From NCBI GenBank assembly GCA_039028975.1, contig JBCCHB010000014.1, positions 62,001 through 126,000 of the forward strand: a DNA stretch of 64,000 nt, read 5' to 3'. Shown piece by piece: positions 37,116 to 45,620 of the stretch (position 1 is its first letter; the number at the start of each line of letters is the position of its first letter). The notes below the pieces were generated by a model, which ran no database searches, was not told the origin of the DNA, and saw nothing but the letters and a program-made list of their open reading frames with translations. Source of the stretch: JAHBNG01 sp039028975. GTDB taxonomy: Bacteria > Chloroflexota > Anaerolineae > Caldilineales > Caldilineaceae. A program made the translations under genes and the position numbers.

Positions 37116-37152
37116 AAAGGGGAGTGGATGACATACTTATCCGCTCTCCTTT
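37116..37152 (+). terminator. Second hairpin between SBP 1 and SBP 2
   Basis: AAAGGGGAGTGGAT (37116-37129) pairs with ATCCGCTCTCCTTT (37139-37152) with two G-U pairs and a 9-nt loop. The T tail is weak. It lies 49 nt before the SBP 2 start. Confidence 0.45.
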
Positions 37153-37201
37153 AACCCCACACATTATTTGAAGTTACCCCGTTAGATAGGAGATCAATCT
37201 T

Positions 37202-38992
37202 ATGAATCGAAACAGACTGCACTGGATGACTGGACTTCTGCTCATTCTTGCGCTTGTACTTACTGCCTGCCCCGCACCTGCTGGCGCACCTGCCACCGGT
37301 GGGGAAAGCGATAGCGGTGAAGAGATGGCCGCAGACTCCTCTGGTGATCCATTGGGGGATCGCGATCCGAACACCTTGGTAATTCTCTATTGGCAGGCGG
37401 CTTCTTTGCCAGGCCCATATCTCTCTGGTGGCACCAAGGATCAGGATGCTGGCGCCATTTCACTAGAGCCACTAGCTAATTGGACGCCTGACGGAGAGAT
37501 GGTGCCTAAGCTGGCCACAGAGATTCCAACAATAGATAACGGAGGCGTTTCCGAAGACCTGACCCAAATTACCTGGACACTCAAAGAAGGCGTCCAATGG
37601 TCAGATGGTAGCGATTTCACAGCAGCCGACGTTGTCTTTACGTGGGAGTACTGCTCGAATCCAGATACTGGCTGTACCTCCATTCAAGCATTTGAAGGTA
37701 TCTCTTCTGTAGAGGCAGTTGATGACTTAACGGTCCTGATTACTTTTGAGAACCCCACACCTTTCCCATACAACGCTTTTGTTGGTGCCAATACACCTAT
37801 CATTAGCTCTGTTCAATTTGCTGATTGTATCGGTGCTGCTGCTCAGACATGTAATGAACAGAACGTAGCTCCACTTGGTACTGGCCCCTACAAAGTGGTT
37901 GACTTTAAGGTCAATGATGTTGTAACCTACGAGCGCAATGAATTCTACCACGGTGAGCCTGCCTTCTTTGAATCAGTCGTCTTCAAGGGTGGCGGAGATG
38001 CCGTTGGTTCTGCTCGTGCCGTTTTGGAGACCGGCGAAGCCGACTATGGCTGGAACTTGCAGGTTGAGGAAGAAATCCTGAATGAGATGCAGGGCGACGA
38101 TGCGCTGGGCACAATAGAAGTATCATTCGCGGGCAACGTTGAACGTATTCTGGTTAATCAAACGAATCCGGATTCTGAACTTGGCGAACTTCGTTCTGAA
38201 TACGACGGTGGCAACAATCCTCATCCGTTCTTGGTTGGTACAGTCGTTCCGCAAGCGATGTCGATGGCGATTGACCGCGGCCTCATTGCCGGGCAACTAT
38301 ATGGCTTTGCTGGACGTCCCACTTGTAATGTAGTACCGGCACCGCCTGCCGTTGCTTCAACTGCCAATGATGCTTGTTTGACCCAGGACATCGCTGGTGC
38401 AAATGCCTTGCTCGATGAAGCAGGTGTTGTTGACAGCGACGATGACGGCATTCGCGAATACGAGGGCACGCCGCTGGTTGTGCGCTATCAGACATCAACG
38501 AACTCTGTGCGCCAGAAGACTCAGGCCCTTGTCAAGCAGTGGTGGAGCGAAATCGGTGTTGAGACCGAACTGCTGAACCACGACGCAGGCGTCTTCTTTG
38601 GTGGTGATCCCAACAGCCCTGATACCTACCAGAAGTTCTTCACCGATGTTCAGATGTATACAACTGGTCCTAGCATTGACGCTCAGCAGCACCTCTCTGG
38701 TTGGCTCTGCGAATTTATTCCAGAAAAGGCCAACGTCTGGGCTGGCGGCAACATCTTCCGTGGCTGTAGCGAGGATTTTGATACTCTATTTGATGAGCTC
38801 ACGTCGACACCTGCTGGTGATGATCGTAATGCGCTGATTAAGCAATTGAACGACATCAACGTGCAAAACTACTACCAAATTCCTCTAGTCAATCGTGGAA
38901 GTGTTTCGGCTAAGTCTAACACGCTAGATGGTGTTTGGATGAATGGTGGCTGGGACTCTGAGATGTGGAATATTGCTGAGTGGACACGCTAA
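37202..38992 (+). CDS. Peptide/nickel-type ABC transporter substrate-binding lipoprotein (SBP 2, tandem paralogue)
   Basis: 596 residues; start at 37202 with TAGGAGA upstream. Signal peptide with lipobox 'LTAC' followed by P-A-P-A-G. The body matches SBP 1 block for block ('RDPNTLVILYWQAASLPGPY' is identical). The two must come from a recent tandem duplication, though DNA codons have diverged widely. Differences cluster at scattered surface and some pocket-region positions, so the ligands may differ slightly. It precedes the permeases by ~430 nt. Confidence 0.92.
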   Translation: MNRNRLHWMTGLLLILALVLTACPAPAGAPATGGESDSGEEMAADSSGDPLGDRDPNTLVILYWQAASLPGPYLSGGTKDQDAGAISLEPLANWTPDGEMVPKLATEIPTIDNGGVSEDLTQITWTLKEGVQWSDGSDFTAADVVFTWEYCSNPDTGCTSIQAFEGISSVEAVDDLTVLITFENPTPFPYNAFVGANTPIISSVQFADCIGAAAQTCNEQNVAPLGTGPYKVVDFKVNDVVTYERNEFYHGEPAFFESVVFKGGGDAVGSARAVLETGEADYGWNLQVEEEILNEMQGDDALGTIEVSFAGNVERILVNQTNPDSELGELRSEYDGGNNPHPFLVGTVVPQAMSMAIDRGLIAGQLYGFAGRPTCNVVPAPPAVASTANDACLTQDIAGANALLDEAGVVDSDDDGIREYEGTPLVVRYQTSTNSVRQKTQALVKQWWSEIGVETELLNHDAGVFFGGDPNSPDTYQKFFTDVQMYTTGPSIDAQQHLSGWLCEFIPEKANVWAGGNIFRGCSEDFDTLFDELTSTPAGDDRNALIKQLNDINVQNYYQIPLVNRGSVSAKSNTLDGVWMNGGWDSEMWNIAEWTR

Positions 38993-39172
38993 TAGGAAAG
39001 AACGCGTATCGGTAGTTTGTAGGTTAGTTGTTGATGAGCAACCACAGGTCACATTTCAAAAGTGACAAGTATTGAATGCTTAGCGATATCACTTGAAAGT
39101 TACAGGTCAATCGGTGTCTGTCTGATTTGTCATCGGACTTACGGATATAACTGCTTTGGCCTCTTAGTGGTC

Positions 39173-39205
39173 AGGTGACAGTCACTTCTAAGGTGGCTGT
39201 CACCT
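39173..39205 (+). terminator. Strong hairpin downstream of SBP 2
   Basis: AGGTGACAGTCAC (39173-39185) pairs with GTGGCTGTCACCT (39193-39205), 13 bp with one G-U and a 7-nt loop. No T tract. Probably an mRNA end or processing point that lets binding-protein mRNA outlast permease mRNA. Confidence 0.5.
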
Positions 39206-39282
39206 CTGGTAAACTCCACAGTTATATTATTATTCGGACTTATATATACTTTACCTTATTTGAATTGCCTTACCGTATTATT

Positions 39283-39318
39283 GAAGTATGGAACATTGCT
39301 GAGTGGGGAAGAGAGTAG
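39283..39318 (+). pseudogene. 3' remnant of a third SBP copy
   Basis: Eleven codons plus stop read E-V-W-N-I-A-E-W-G-R-E. SBP 2 ends S-E-M-W-N-I-A-E-W-T-R and SBP 1 ends S-E-L-W-N-I-G-E-W-S-R-K. The codon-level match, including a TAG stop in the right place, and the position just before the permeases point to a third tandem copy that was deleted except for its end. Confidence 0.6.
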
Positions 39319-39329
39319 AGAATAGGTAG

Positions 39330-39354
39330 TTGGTTGCTGACACTTTGGTTGCTG
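39330..39354. repeat. TTGGTTGCTG direct repeat
   Basis: Two exact 10-bp copies (39330-39339 and 39345-39354) 5 bp apart. The core GGTTGCT is the heptamer found four times at 2957-2984. Confidence 0.6.
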
Positions 39355-39423
39355 GTGAATCGCGTAATCTACGTGCATAGCTAGCACCCGCCACTAGTGA
39401 CTAGGTACAAAATAGGAAAAAAC

Positions 39424-40446
39424 GTGAGCCAATACATACTACGGCGTTTGCTAACCGCCATTCCAACCCTTCTACTGATTAGTTTTGTCATCTTTGGTGT
39501 GCTTGAACTAGCGCCAGGGGATCCAACAGGCGCACTACCTGAAACGATCCGACCGGAGGTGCGTCAGATGATCCGTGAGGCAATGGGGCTAGATGATCCC
39601 ATGCCAGTAAAATACATCCGATGGATGCGCCAATTCTTTATCTGCGAACCCATCGCAATGGTAGAAGGTGCATGGGGTACAAATTTTGGCTTTGATGATA
39701 CGTTCTGCCAGATCCGGCTTAGTTCGTGGGGCAGCCGCGGTGTACCCGTCTTCGATTTAGTTGGCCAACGCTTTCCTCAGACCATGTGGGTAGTTGGTAC
39801 GGCTTACTTGGTCGCAATTCTCATTGCGATCCCTATTGGTGTAATCTCGGCAGCTCGCCAGTACTCTGCATTTGATCAAATCGGCACATTTGTCTCCATC
39901 GTCGGTTTTTCATTACCTACATTCTTTACAGGCATTGTGCTGATCATTATTTTCAGCGTTAACCTAAAGTGGTTCCCATCTATCTACGATACGACCTTGG
40001 TGGTGAACGATGCTGCCAGTTTTTGGAAACAAGTACGCCAAATGGCGTTGCCGGTGACCGTGCTAGGCCTTTTCCAGGCTGCGGCATTGGCTCGGTATAC
40101 TCGTTCATCTATGCTGGACAATTTACCGCTTGACTATGTGCGCACAGTTCGGGCCAAAGGGTTCAAGGAGCGGTACGTCATTATCAGCCATGTATTACGT
40201 AATAGCTTGATTCCAGTGGTTACACTCGTTGCTTTAGGTGTTCCTGCCATCTTTGGTGGTGCCATTATTACCGAGCAGATCTTTAAGGTGAATGGGTTGG
40301 GGCAATTGTTGATTCTATCTATCCAGATCAATGACGTTCCAGTTGTCCAAACCTTAATCTTTATCTTCGCAGTTTTAGTCGTAGCCTTTAACTTTGTGGC
40401 AGACATTATCTACGGTTTTCTCGATCCTAGAATTCGATATGAGTAA
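39424..40446 (+). CDS. Peptide-type ABC transporter permease 1 (DppB-like)
   Basis: 340 residues from the GTG at 39424, which has AGGAAAA just before it; the in-frame GTG at 39397 adds nine residues without a ribosome site. N-terminal helix 'LLTAIPTLLLISFVIFGV', 'LAPGDPTGALPE', the EAA loop 'DYVRTVRAKGFKERYVI' and C-terminal 'DIIYGFLDPRIRYE' are DppB hallmarks. The periplasmic insertion after helix 1 carries two Cys. It works with the following permease. The ATPases are not encoded nearby. Confidence 0.92.
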   Translation: MSQYILRRLLTAIPTLLLISFVIFGVLELAPGDPTGALPETIRPEVRQMIREAMGLDDPMPVKYIRWMRQFFICEPIAMVEGAWGTNFGFDDTFCQIRLSSWGSRGVPVFDLVGQRFPQTMWVVGTAYLVAILIAIPIGVISAARQYSAFDQIGTFVSIVGFSLPTFFTGIVLIIIFSVNLKWFPSIYDTTLVVNDAASFWKQVRQMALPVTVLGLFQAAALARYTRSSMLDNLPLDYVRTVRAKGFKERYVIISHVLRNSLIPVVTLVALGVPAIFGGAIITEQIFKVNGLGQLLILSIQINDVPVVQTLIFIFAVLVVAFNFVADIIYGFLDPRIRYE

Positions 40447-40517
40447 AACGCCTAGTAACTCTTGGCATGCGTATCTATGTATACAGATTAGCTGATTAAT
40501 TTAAAACAGGAAAGAAT

Positions 40518-41465
40518 ATGGCAGTCCAAACACAAACTGCACCAGCCTCAGGCACGCTCGAATTAGTAGAACCCGAACGCAAACAACGCACGCTTTGGGG
40601 AGATGTTTGGCGTCGTTTTCGGCGCCATAAACTAGCGATGCTTGGAACAGTGGTCTTTGGCGCGTTGGTACTACTAATGGTCTTGGGGCCTTACATTTAT
40701 ACCAATGATCCTCAGTATGCTGACACAACCTATGTTATTTTGAATGGTGCTGAGCCTTCAGAAAAATATATCCTTGGGACGGATGATATTGGCCGCGATA
40801 CATTGGCGCGCAATCTTCATGGGGGTCGCATTTCGTTAGCAGTCGGGATCGTGGCGATGTTGGTTGCTATTCTAATCGGTACCCTTATTGGGTTACTTTC
40901 GGGCTTTTTTCCTTCCTTAGATGGTCCGCTTATGCGCTTTACTGATATGATGTTGGCTATTCCCGGTATTCCGCTCCTGTTGGTGATCAGTATGCTCTTC
41001 CGCGATGCTATGCGTCGCTCCTTTGGTGTGGATTTGGGTACCTTTTTACTCATTGTCATCGTGATTGGTATTTTGGCTTGGATGCCGACGGCTCGAGTCG
41101 TAAGAGGTGCTGTTCTTTCCGTCAAGGAGAAGGAGTTTGTAGAGGCATCGACTAGCGTTGGTGCGCGCGAGAGTAAAATCATCTTCAGACACATTTTACC
41201 CAATGTATTAAGTCCGGTTATCGTCTCGGCTACATTAGGTATTGCTGGAGCCATTCTCACTGAATCCACTATCTCCTTTTTAGGGCTAGGTTTCCCACCC
41301 GATGTACCAACGTGGGGTACGTTGGTGGTAGAGGGGCAGGGCTATTTGGAGATTCAGCCGTGGTTGTCAGTCATTCCGGGTATACTTATTTCGCTAACGA
41401 TTCTGTCCATTAATTTCATCGGGGATGGGTTGCGGGACGCGCTGGATCCGCGTACCAGGAAATAG
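40518..41465 (+). CDS. Peptide-type ABC transporter permease 2 (DppC-like)
   Basis: 315 residues, ATG at 40518 with a GGAAAGA upstream. The N-terminal cytoplasmic 'VWRRFRRHKLAMLGTVVFGA', 'YILGTDDIGRDTLARNLHGG', EAA loop 'EFVEASTSVGARESKIIFRH' and 'FIGDGLRDALDPRTRK' are typical of DppC/OppC. The transporter (two lipoproteins, two permeases) lacks DppD/DppF-type ATPases here, so these must be encoded elsewhere, perhaps shared. A terminator follows. Confidence 0.93.
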   Translation: MAVQTQTAPASGTLELVEPERKQRTLWGDVWRRFRRHKLAMLGTVVFGALVLLMVLGPYIYTNDPQYADTTYVILNGAEPSEKYILGTDDIGRDTLARNLHGGRISLAVGIVAMLVAILIGTLIGLLSGFFPSLDGPLMRFTDMMLAIPGIPLLLVISMLFRDAMRRSFGVDLGTFLLIVIVIGILAWMPTARVVRGAVLSVKEKEFVEASTSVGARESKIIFRHILPNVLSPVIVSATLGIAGAILTESTISFLGLGFPPDVPTWGTLVVEGQGYLEIQPWLSVIPGILISLTILSINFIGDGLRDALDPRTRK

Positions 41466-41497
41466 ATTTTGTGAGAAAATTTAAGCGATGATTATTG

Positions 41498-41526
41498 AAA
41501 GCCGGATGCTAGCATCTGGCTTTTTT
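41498..41526 (+). terminator. Intrinsic terminator of the transporter operon
   Basis: AAAGCCGGATG (41498-41508) pairs with CATCTGGCTTT, loop of four, followed by a run of T to 41526. Confidence 0.8.
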
Positions 41527-41634
41527 ATTTACGACTTTTTGACGGATAAAATGACTACCTTTCTCAATCGAGATGGTAGCGAAACAGGTAACGCTAAAGA
41601 AAATCGCTCTGATCTACAAAGGGTGGGAGCTAGT

Positions 41635-42693
41635 CTATGCGTCTGAGGTTGACTGATCTGTCAAAAACTCCTCTGCCTTTTCGACTAACTCACGATTCCC
41701 AATAAAGAAGGGCGTTCGTTGGTGCAGGCTCGTTGGCTGGATGTCTAGAATCGGTTGGGTTCCGTCTGATGCGTACCCACCAGCTTGTTCAGCAAGAAAA
41801 GCAAGCGGGGCAGCCTCATAATTGAGCCGCAGCCGGCCATTAGATAGCTCTGGATCTTGACTATTTGCGGGATAGTAGAAAACGCCACCTGCCAGCAAAT
41901 TCCGGTGGAAATCGGCTACCAATGAACCAATATAGCGGGAGGATAGAAACCCAGCCTGTCCATGTTGACCCTGAAGCCATTCAGTGTATTTACGTACACT
42001 ATCAGACCAGTAACGGGTATATCCTTGGTTGACGCTATAATATTTTGACGAGTCTGGAATCTGAATATTAGGATGGGAGAGTAAAAATTCACCGATGCTT
42101 GGATCGAGGGTAAATCCATGGACCCCTTGACCTGCTGAGTAGACCATCATAGTGCTTGCGCCGTAAATGATATACCCAGCAGCGACCAAATCACGTCCCG
42201 GCTGGAGTAGATCCGCCATGGTCCCTGGACCCTCTTGGCTTTTTCGCTGATGAACTGCAAATATTGTGCCAATACTGGTATTAAAATCCACATTGGTCGT
42301 TCCGTCTAATGGATCGTAGAGTAATACGTATTTGCCAGTCTCATATCGTTGGGGAATTGGGATCATATGGGGCTGCTCTTCAGAGGCCATAACCGCCAAG
42401 CGGCCTGTATGATCATTAAGCCGATGGATGGTCATCTCTGCAAATTGGTGCAGCATCTCTGCTTTGGGCGGTTGCAACACCAGGTCACTGCCATCAGCAA
42501 GAAAGCCTGTTAGCTCAGAGCGGGCAGCACGATTGGCAATAAATTTGGCTGATAGCGCCAAATCATAGAGTAAACCAGTTAGAATGCCCTGGGAATCGGG
42601 TCTTGTAGCTCTCTGCTCTTCAAGTATAAATCGTTCTATGGTTATAATGCGACCTGCCATTGTAGTGGCTGACATGCTGCTTTCACTATGCAT
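41635..42693 (-). CDS. fbp: Fructose-1,6-bisphosphatase class I
   Basis: 352 residues. 'ITIERFILEEQRATRPDSQG' at the start, then 'EEQPHMIPIP', the metal/active-site 'YVLLYDPLDGTTNVDFNTSIG' (the family usually has DPLDGSSN), 'YSVNQGYTRYW', 'RYIGSLVADFHRNLLAGGVF' and 'LRLNYEAAPLAFLAEQAGG'. It removes the 1-phosphate in gluconeogenesis or the Calvin cycle. ATG at 42693 has a GAGG-type site. It is divergent from nadD. Confidence 0.95.
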   Translation of the reverse strand: MHSESSMSATTMAGRIITIERFILEEQRATRPDSQGILTGLLYDLALSAKFIANRAARSELTGFLADGSDLVLQPPKAEMLHQFAEMTIHRLNDHTGRLAVMASEEQPHMIPIPQRYETGKYVLLYDPLDGTTNVDFNTSIGTIFAVHQRKSQEGPGTMADLLQPGRDLVAAGYIIYGASTMMVYSAGQGVHGFTLDPSIGEFLLSHPNIQIPDSSKYYSVNQGYTRYWSDSVRKYTEWLQGQHGQAGFLSSRYIGSLVADFHRNLLAGGVFYYPANSQDPELSNGRLRLNYEAAPLAFLAEQAGGYASDGTQPILDIQPTSLHQRTPFFIGNRELVEKAEEFLTDQSTSDA

Positions 42694-42971
42694 AGGAATC
42701 CCTCTTCCCTCTGGTGGTATAGTATGATAGACGATGTAGCACAGTCCGTTTGCTCTCTTCTCTAAGCCGTGCTGTAGTCAGTTTGAAAACTATACTTAAA
42801 AGTAAAAATTAATTTAGAACAAACCGCAAACTGACACAAATATAGAGGCGAGCACAATCAGAATGTCGTATAGGCGAAAAAGCGTACCACAAACGATCAT
42901 GATTTTGCTAATTATCAACCGCAATTATAGATGTGCAGATATACTTGGCTCTGGCATAGAAAGGGCAGACT

Positions 42972-43592
42972 ATGAAGATAGGCATTCTCGGTGGGACCTT
43001 TGATCCCATCCATATTGGTCACCTCGTTCTGTGCCAGGAAGCCCAATATCAGCTCGGTCTCGGGCACATTCTGCTACTACCAGCCGCTGATCCACCCCAT
43101 AAACAGAATCAACAGATTGCAGCCGTGAGCCATCGGCTTGAAATGCTATCATTGGCTGTCTCCCAACAAGATAGCTGGAGCATCAGCCGCATTGATGTGG
43201 AGCGACCTGGCCCTCACTACACAGTAGATACCATGAAACTCCTTCAGCATATCTGGGGCGACGACGCTGAGCTTTACTTTCTTATGGGGCTAGACAGTTT
43301 ACGAGACCTACCTACTTGGTATCGACCCGAGTGGCTGGTTACCCATTGTCATCTGGTTACATTTAGCCGGGCTGATGTAGAGGTTGATTGGACTCAACTC
43401 CAAGCAGCCTTACCTAATATTCGCCAACGTGTTTCGGTATTGGAGATGCCAGAATTAGATATATCGAGCAGTGACATTCGTCGTCGTGTGCTTGCCAAAC
43501 GCCCCATTCGGTATCTGGTCACAGATGAGGTTGCTGAATACATTCAAGAGCACAATCTGTATTCGGTTAATTCACCCGGGCAGTTGGAATAA
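42972..43592 (+). CDS. nadD: Nicotinate-nucleotide adenylyltransferase
   Basis: 206 residues. 'MKIGILGGTFDPIHIGHLVL' is the classic nucleotidyltransferase N-terminus, with H-x-G-H. 'LPAADPPHKQ', 'FLMGLDSLRDLPTWYRPEWL' and 'LDISSSDIRRRV' (the ISSS-x-IR motif) complete the fingerprint. It adenylates nicotinate mononucleotide in NAD synthesis. The gene stands alone between fbp and an oppositely oriented reductase. Confidence 0.95.
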   Translation: MKIGILGGTFDPIHIGHLVLCQEAQYQLGLGHILLLPAADPPHKQNQQIAAVSHRLEMLSLAVSQQDSWSISRIDVERPGPHYTVDTMKLLQHIWGDDAELYFLMGLDSLRDLPTWYRPEWLVTHCHLVTFSRADVEVDWTQLQAALPNIRQRVSVLEMPELDISSSDIRRRVLAKRPIRYLVTDEVAEYIQEHNLYSVNSPGQLE

Positions 43593-43606
43593 TCCATTCT
43601 CAGGCC

Positions 43607-44611
43607 TTATCCAATATCAATTGGCCCTATAGGCGCAGAAAGATTGTTACGCATAGGTGCCGATACATCGTCCAACTGCTGTTTGTGTTCCGGATCCAGG
43701 ATCCAGCCAACAGCTCCAACATTTTCGTCGAGATGGGCAATGGTATCTCCCCCCATGATTGCGCAAGTAATTTCTGGATGGGACAGCACCCAGGCCATAG
43801 CCACTTGAGCCGGGCTTTTTCCCACTGCGTCAGCTACGGTCAAGAGCACCCGAATCACCTCTCCTGGCGTTCCTTGCATAAGCTGCTGAAAGTCCCATGC
43901 GGAATGCCTGGCCCAAAGCGAACCTTCTGGGGCGGGTCGTTCAGGATGATACCAGCCACTCAACAATCCCACGGCCAAAGGACTATACGCCATGATACCC
44001 AATCCTTGGTTACGAACCAAAGGAAACATCTCTAATTCTAGCCAGCGCCCAAGAAGGCTATAGGGGTTTTGTACACAGATAAAGGGGGTTCCGTTTGCCT
44101 TATCAGATGTCCAAAGTGCTTCACAGACTCGCCATGCAGCGAAATTACAGCAGCCGATGTAGCGTACCTTGCCACTACACACAAGATCGTCTAGCGTGCG
44201 CATTGTCTCTTCTAGAGGAACCCTTTGATCGGGCGCATGAATCAGATAGATGTCAATGTGATCGGTCCTAAGGCGATCCAAAGAGCGCTCTACCTCCCGG
44301 AGAATATGGTAGCGAGATAACCCTCTGTCGTTGGGCTTCGTGCCGATTTGAGACGCGACTTTGGACGAGATCACCAGATCGTCACGATGCTGTTTGAGTA
44401 CTTGCGCAAGAATCTCCTCAGATTGACCAATGTTGGCCCGATCATCCATTGGGCCATAAACATTGGCACAGTCGATGAAATTAACACCTAAGTTGATAGC
44501 CCGTTCAATCATGCGTTGTGCTTCTGCTGGATTACTTTGGCCACGTAAACCTAACCCCAGCGCTAGTCGGCTGACTTTTACGCCTGCTTGGCCTAACTGT
44601 ACATACTCCAT
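43607..44611 (-). CDS. Aldo/keto reductase
   Basis: 334 residues from the ATG at 44611 with AAGGGG upstream; an in-frame start at 44659 adds 16 residues. 'VKVSRLALGLGLRGQ' (lacking the usual GT near the start), 'GVNFIDCANVYGPM' (catalytic Asp and Tyr), 'DDLVISSKVAS' (Lys), 'YLIHAPDQRVPLEET' (His). NADPH-binding end 'YSPLAVGLLSGWY'. Substrate unknown. Confidence 0.88.
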   Translation of the reverse strand: MEYVQLGQAGVKVSRLALGLGLRGQSNPAEAQRMIERAINLGVNFIDCANVYGPMDDRANIGQSEEILAQVLKQHRDDLVISSKVASQIGTKPNDRGLSRYHILREVERSLDRLRTDHIDIYLIHAPDQRVPLEETMRTLDDLVCSGKVRYIGCCNFAAWRVCEALWTSDKANGTPFICVQNPYSLLGRWLELEMFPLVRNQGLGIMAYSPLAVGLLSGWYHPERPAPEGSLWARHSAWDFQQLMQGTPGEVIRVLLTVADAVGKSPAQVAMAWVLSHPEITCAIMGGDTIAHLDENVGAVGWILDPEHKQQLDDVSAPMRNNLSAPIGPIDIG

Positions 44612-44826
44612 TCTGTTCCCCTTCTTTTTGTTTCCTACAACTTTCTCAGTTTGGTACAACTTGTGAAATTTGGTACAATCCCAACATACAAGTGTAAAGT
44701 ACTTCGTCTATAGTATAGATGCATTCCTCCTATGTATCCATTTTTTGAACAATAAGTGGACAAGGATTATTCATTTTTGAACGCTCCCCCGCATTGTTTC
44801 ATTGCATCCTGAGCATTTGTGATAAA

Positions 44827-44918
44827 TTGGACAAACGTATTTTCCTATGCTATAGTGCAACCATATTGATATTACTGTATTTATTAAAAAATAAGCCTGT
44901 TTTACTCGAGTAAAACAG
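44827..44918 (+). promoter_or_regulatory. Promoter and 22-bp palindrome upstream of the Rieske operon
   Basis: A promoter candidate TTGGAC (44827-44832), 18 bp, TATAGT (44851-44856). In the expected leader lies the perfect palindrome CTGTTTTACTCGAGTAAAACAG at 44897-44918, too far from the -10 to be a classic overlapping operator. It could be a repressor site, an mRNA hairpin or a weak terminator. Confidence 0.5.
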
Positions 44919-44965
44919 CTTTGTATCTTCTTAACAATCAGTTTGATAAAAGGAACTGAAGTAAA

Positions 44966-45532
44966 ATGGCCGATGTCTTAGATGCAACAGTCGACGCGAT
45001 GTCAAATGTTGGTGAAACGAAAGTAGAAGTTGATCCCGAAGTTGCGCAACGACGTGTATACAACCGCCGTGAATTTATGGTCTATACCTTTGCTGCTGCG
45101 TCCGGGCTTTTGTTGGCAGAAGTTGGTGCTGTTACCTATTTCTTCTTGTACCCTCGTTTTCGCGAAGGTGAATTCGGCGGTGACTTTGTGTTAGAGGGTG
45201 ATCTCCCTCCGTTTGAACGGGCTCCTATTGGCAACCCTGACGGTAAATTTTGGCTTGTGACCACAGAGGAAGGCGAGACCAAGGCGATCTACATGGTCTG
45301 TACCCACCTAGGCTGTTTATATAAGTGGGTAGAAGCCAACTGGCGTTTTGAATGTCCCTGCCATGGCTCCAAGTTTACTCATGATGGACTATACATTGAA
45401 GGTCCTGCACCTCGCTCGTTAGATTCCTTTGAGATTGTGACGCGAGCTGATGGGACGTTGGCGGCTGCTACAGGTAGCAAGATAACAGGGTCACTGGCCG
45501 CAGAGTCCCCGGCCCGCCGTATTATTGAATAG
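44966..45532 (+). CDS. Rieske [2Fe-2S] iron-sulfur protein of a cytochrome bc-type complex
   Basis: 188 residues. A cytoplasmic N-terminus ends in 'RREFMVYTFAAASGLLLAEV', a twin-Arg-like motif leading into one membrane helix. The cluster-binding motifs are 'CTHLGCLYKW' and 'CPCHGSKFTHDG'. It transfers electrons from quinol to the cytochrome c partner. Ribosome site AAAGGAAC is 10 bases upstream. First of three co-directional genes, 88 nt before cytochrome b. Confidence 0.93.
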   Translation: MADVLDATVDAMSNVGETKVEVDPEVAQRRVYNRREFMVYTFAAASGLLLAEVGAVTYFFLYPRFREGEFGGDFVLEGDLPPFERAPIGNPDGKFWLVTTEEGETKAIYMVCTHLGCLYKWVEANWRFECPCHGSKFTHDGLYIEGPAPRSLDSFEIVTRADGTLAAATGSKITGSLAAESPARRIIE

Positions 45533-45620
45533 CTCTTTTCCACCTATCTTTATATTTAGCCCTCTCTAAGTGACACTCTTTAGGAAGCATAATATAATCA
45601 TTCTAGGAGCCACATAACTA

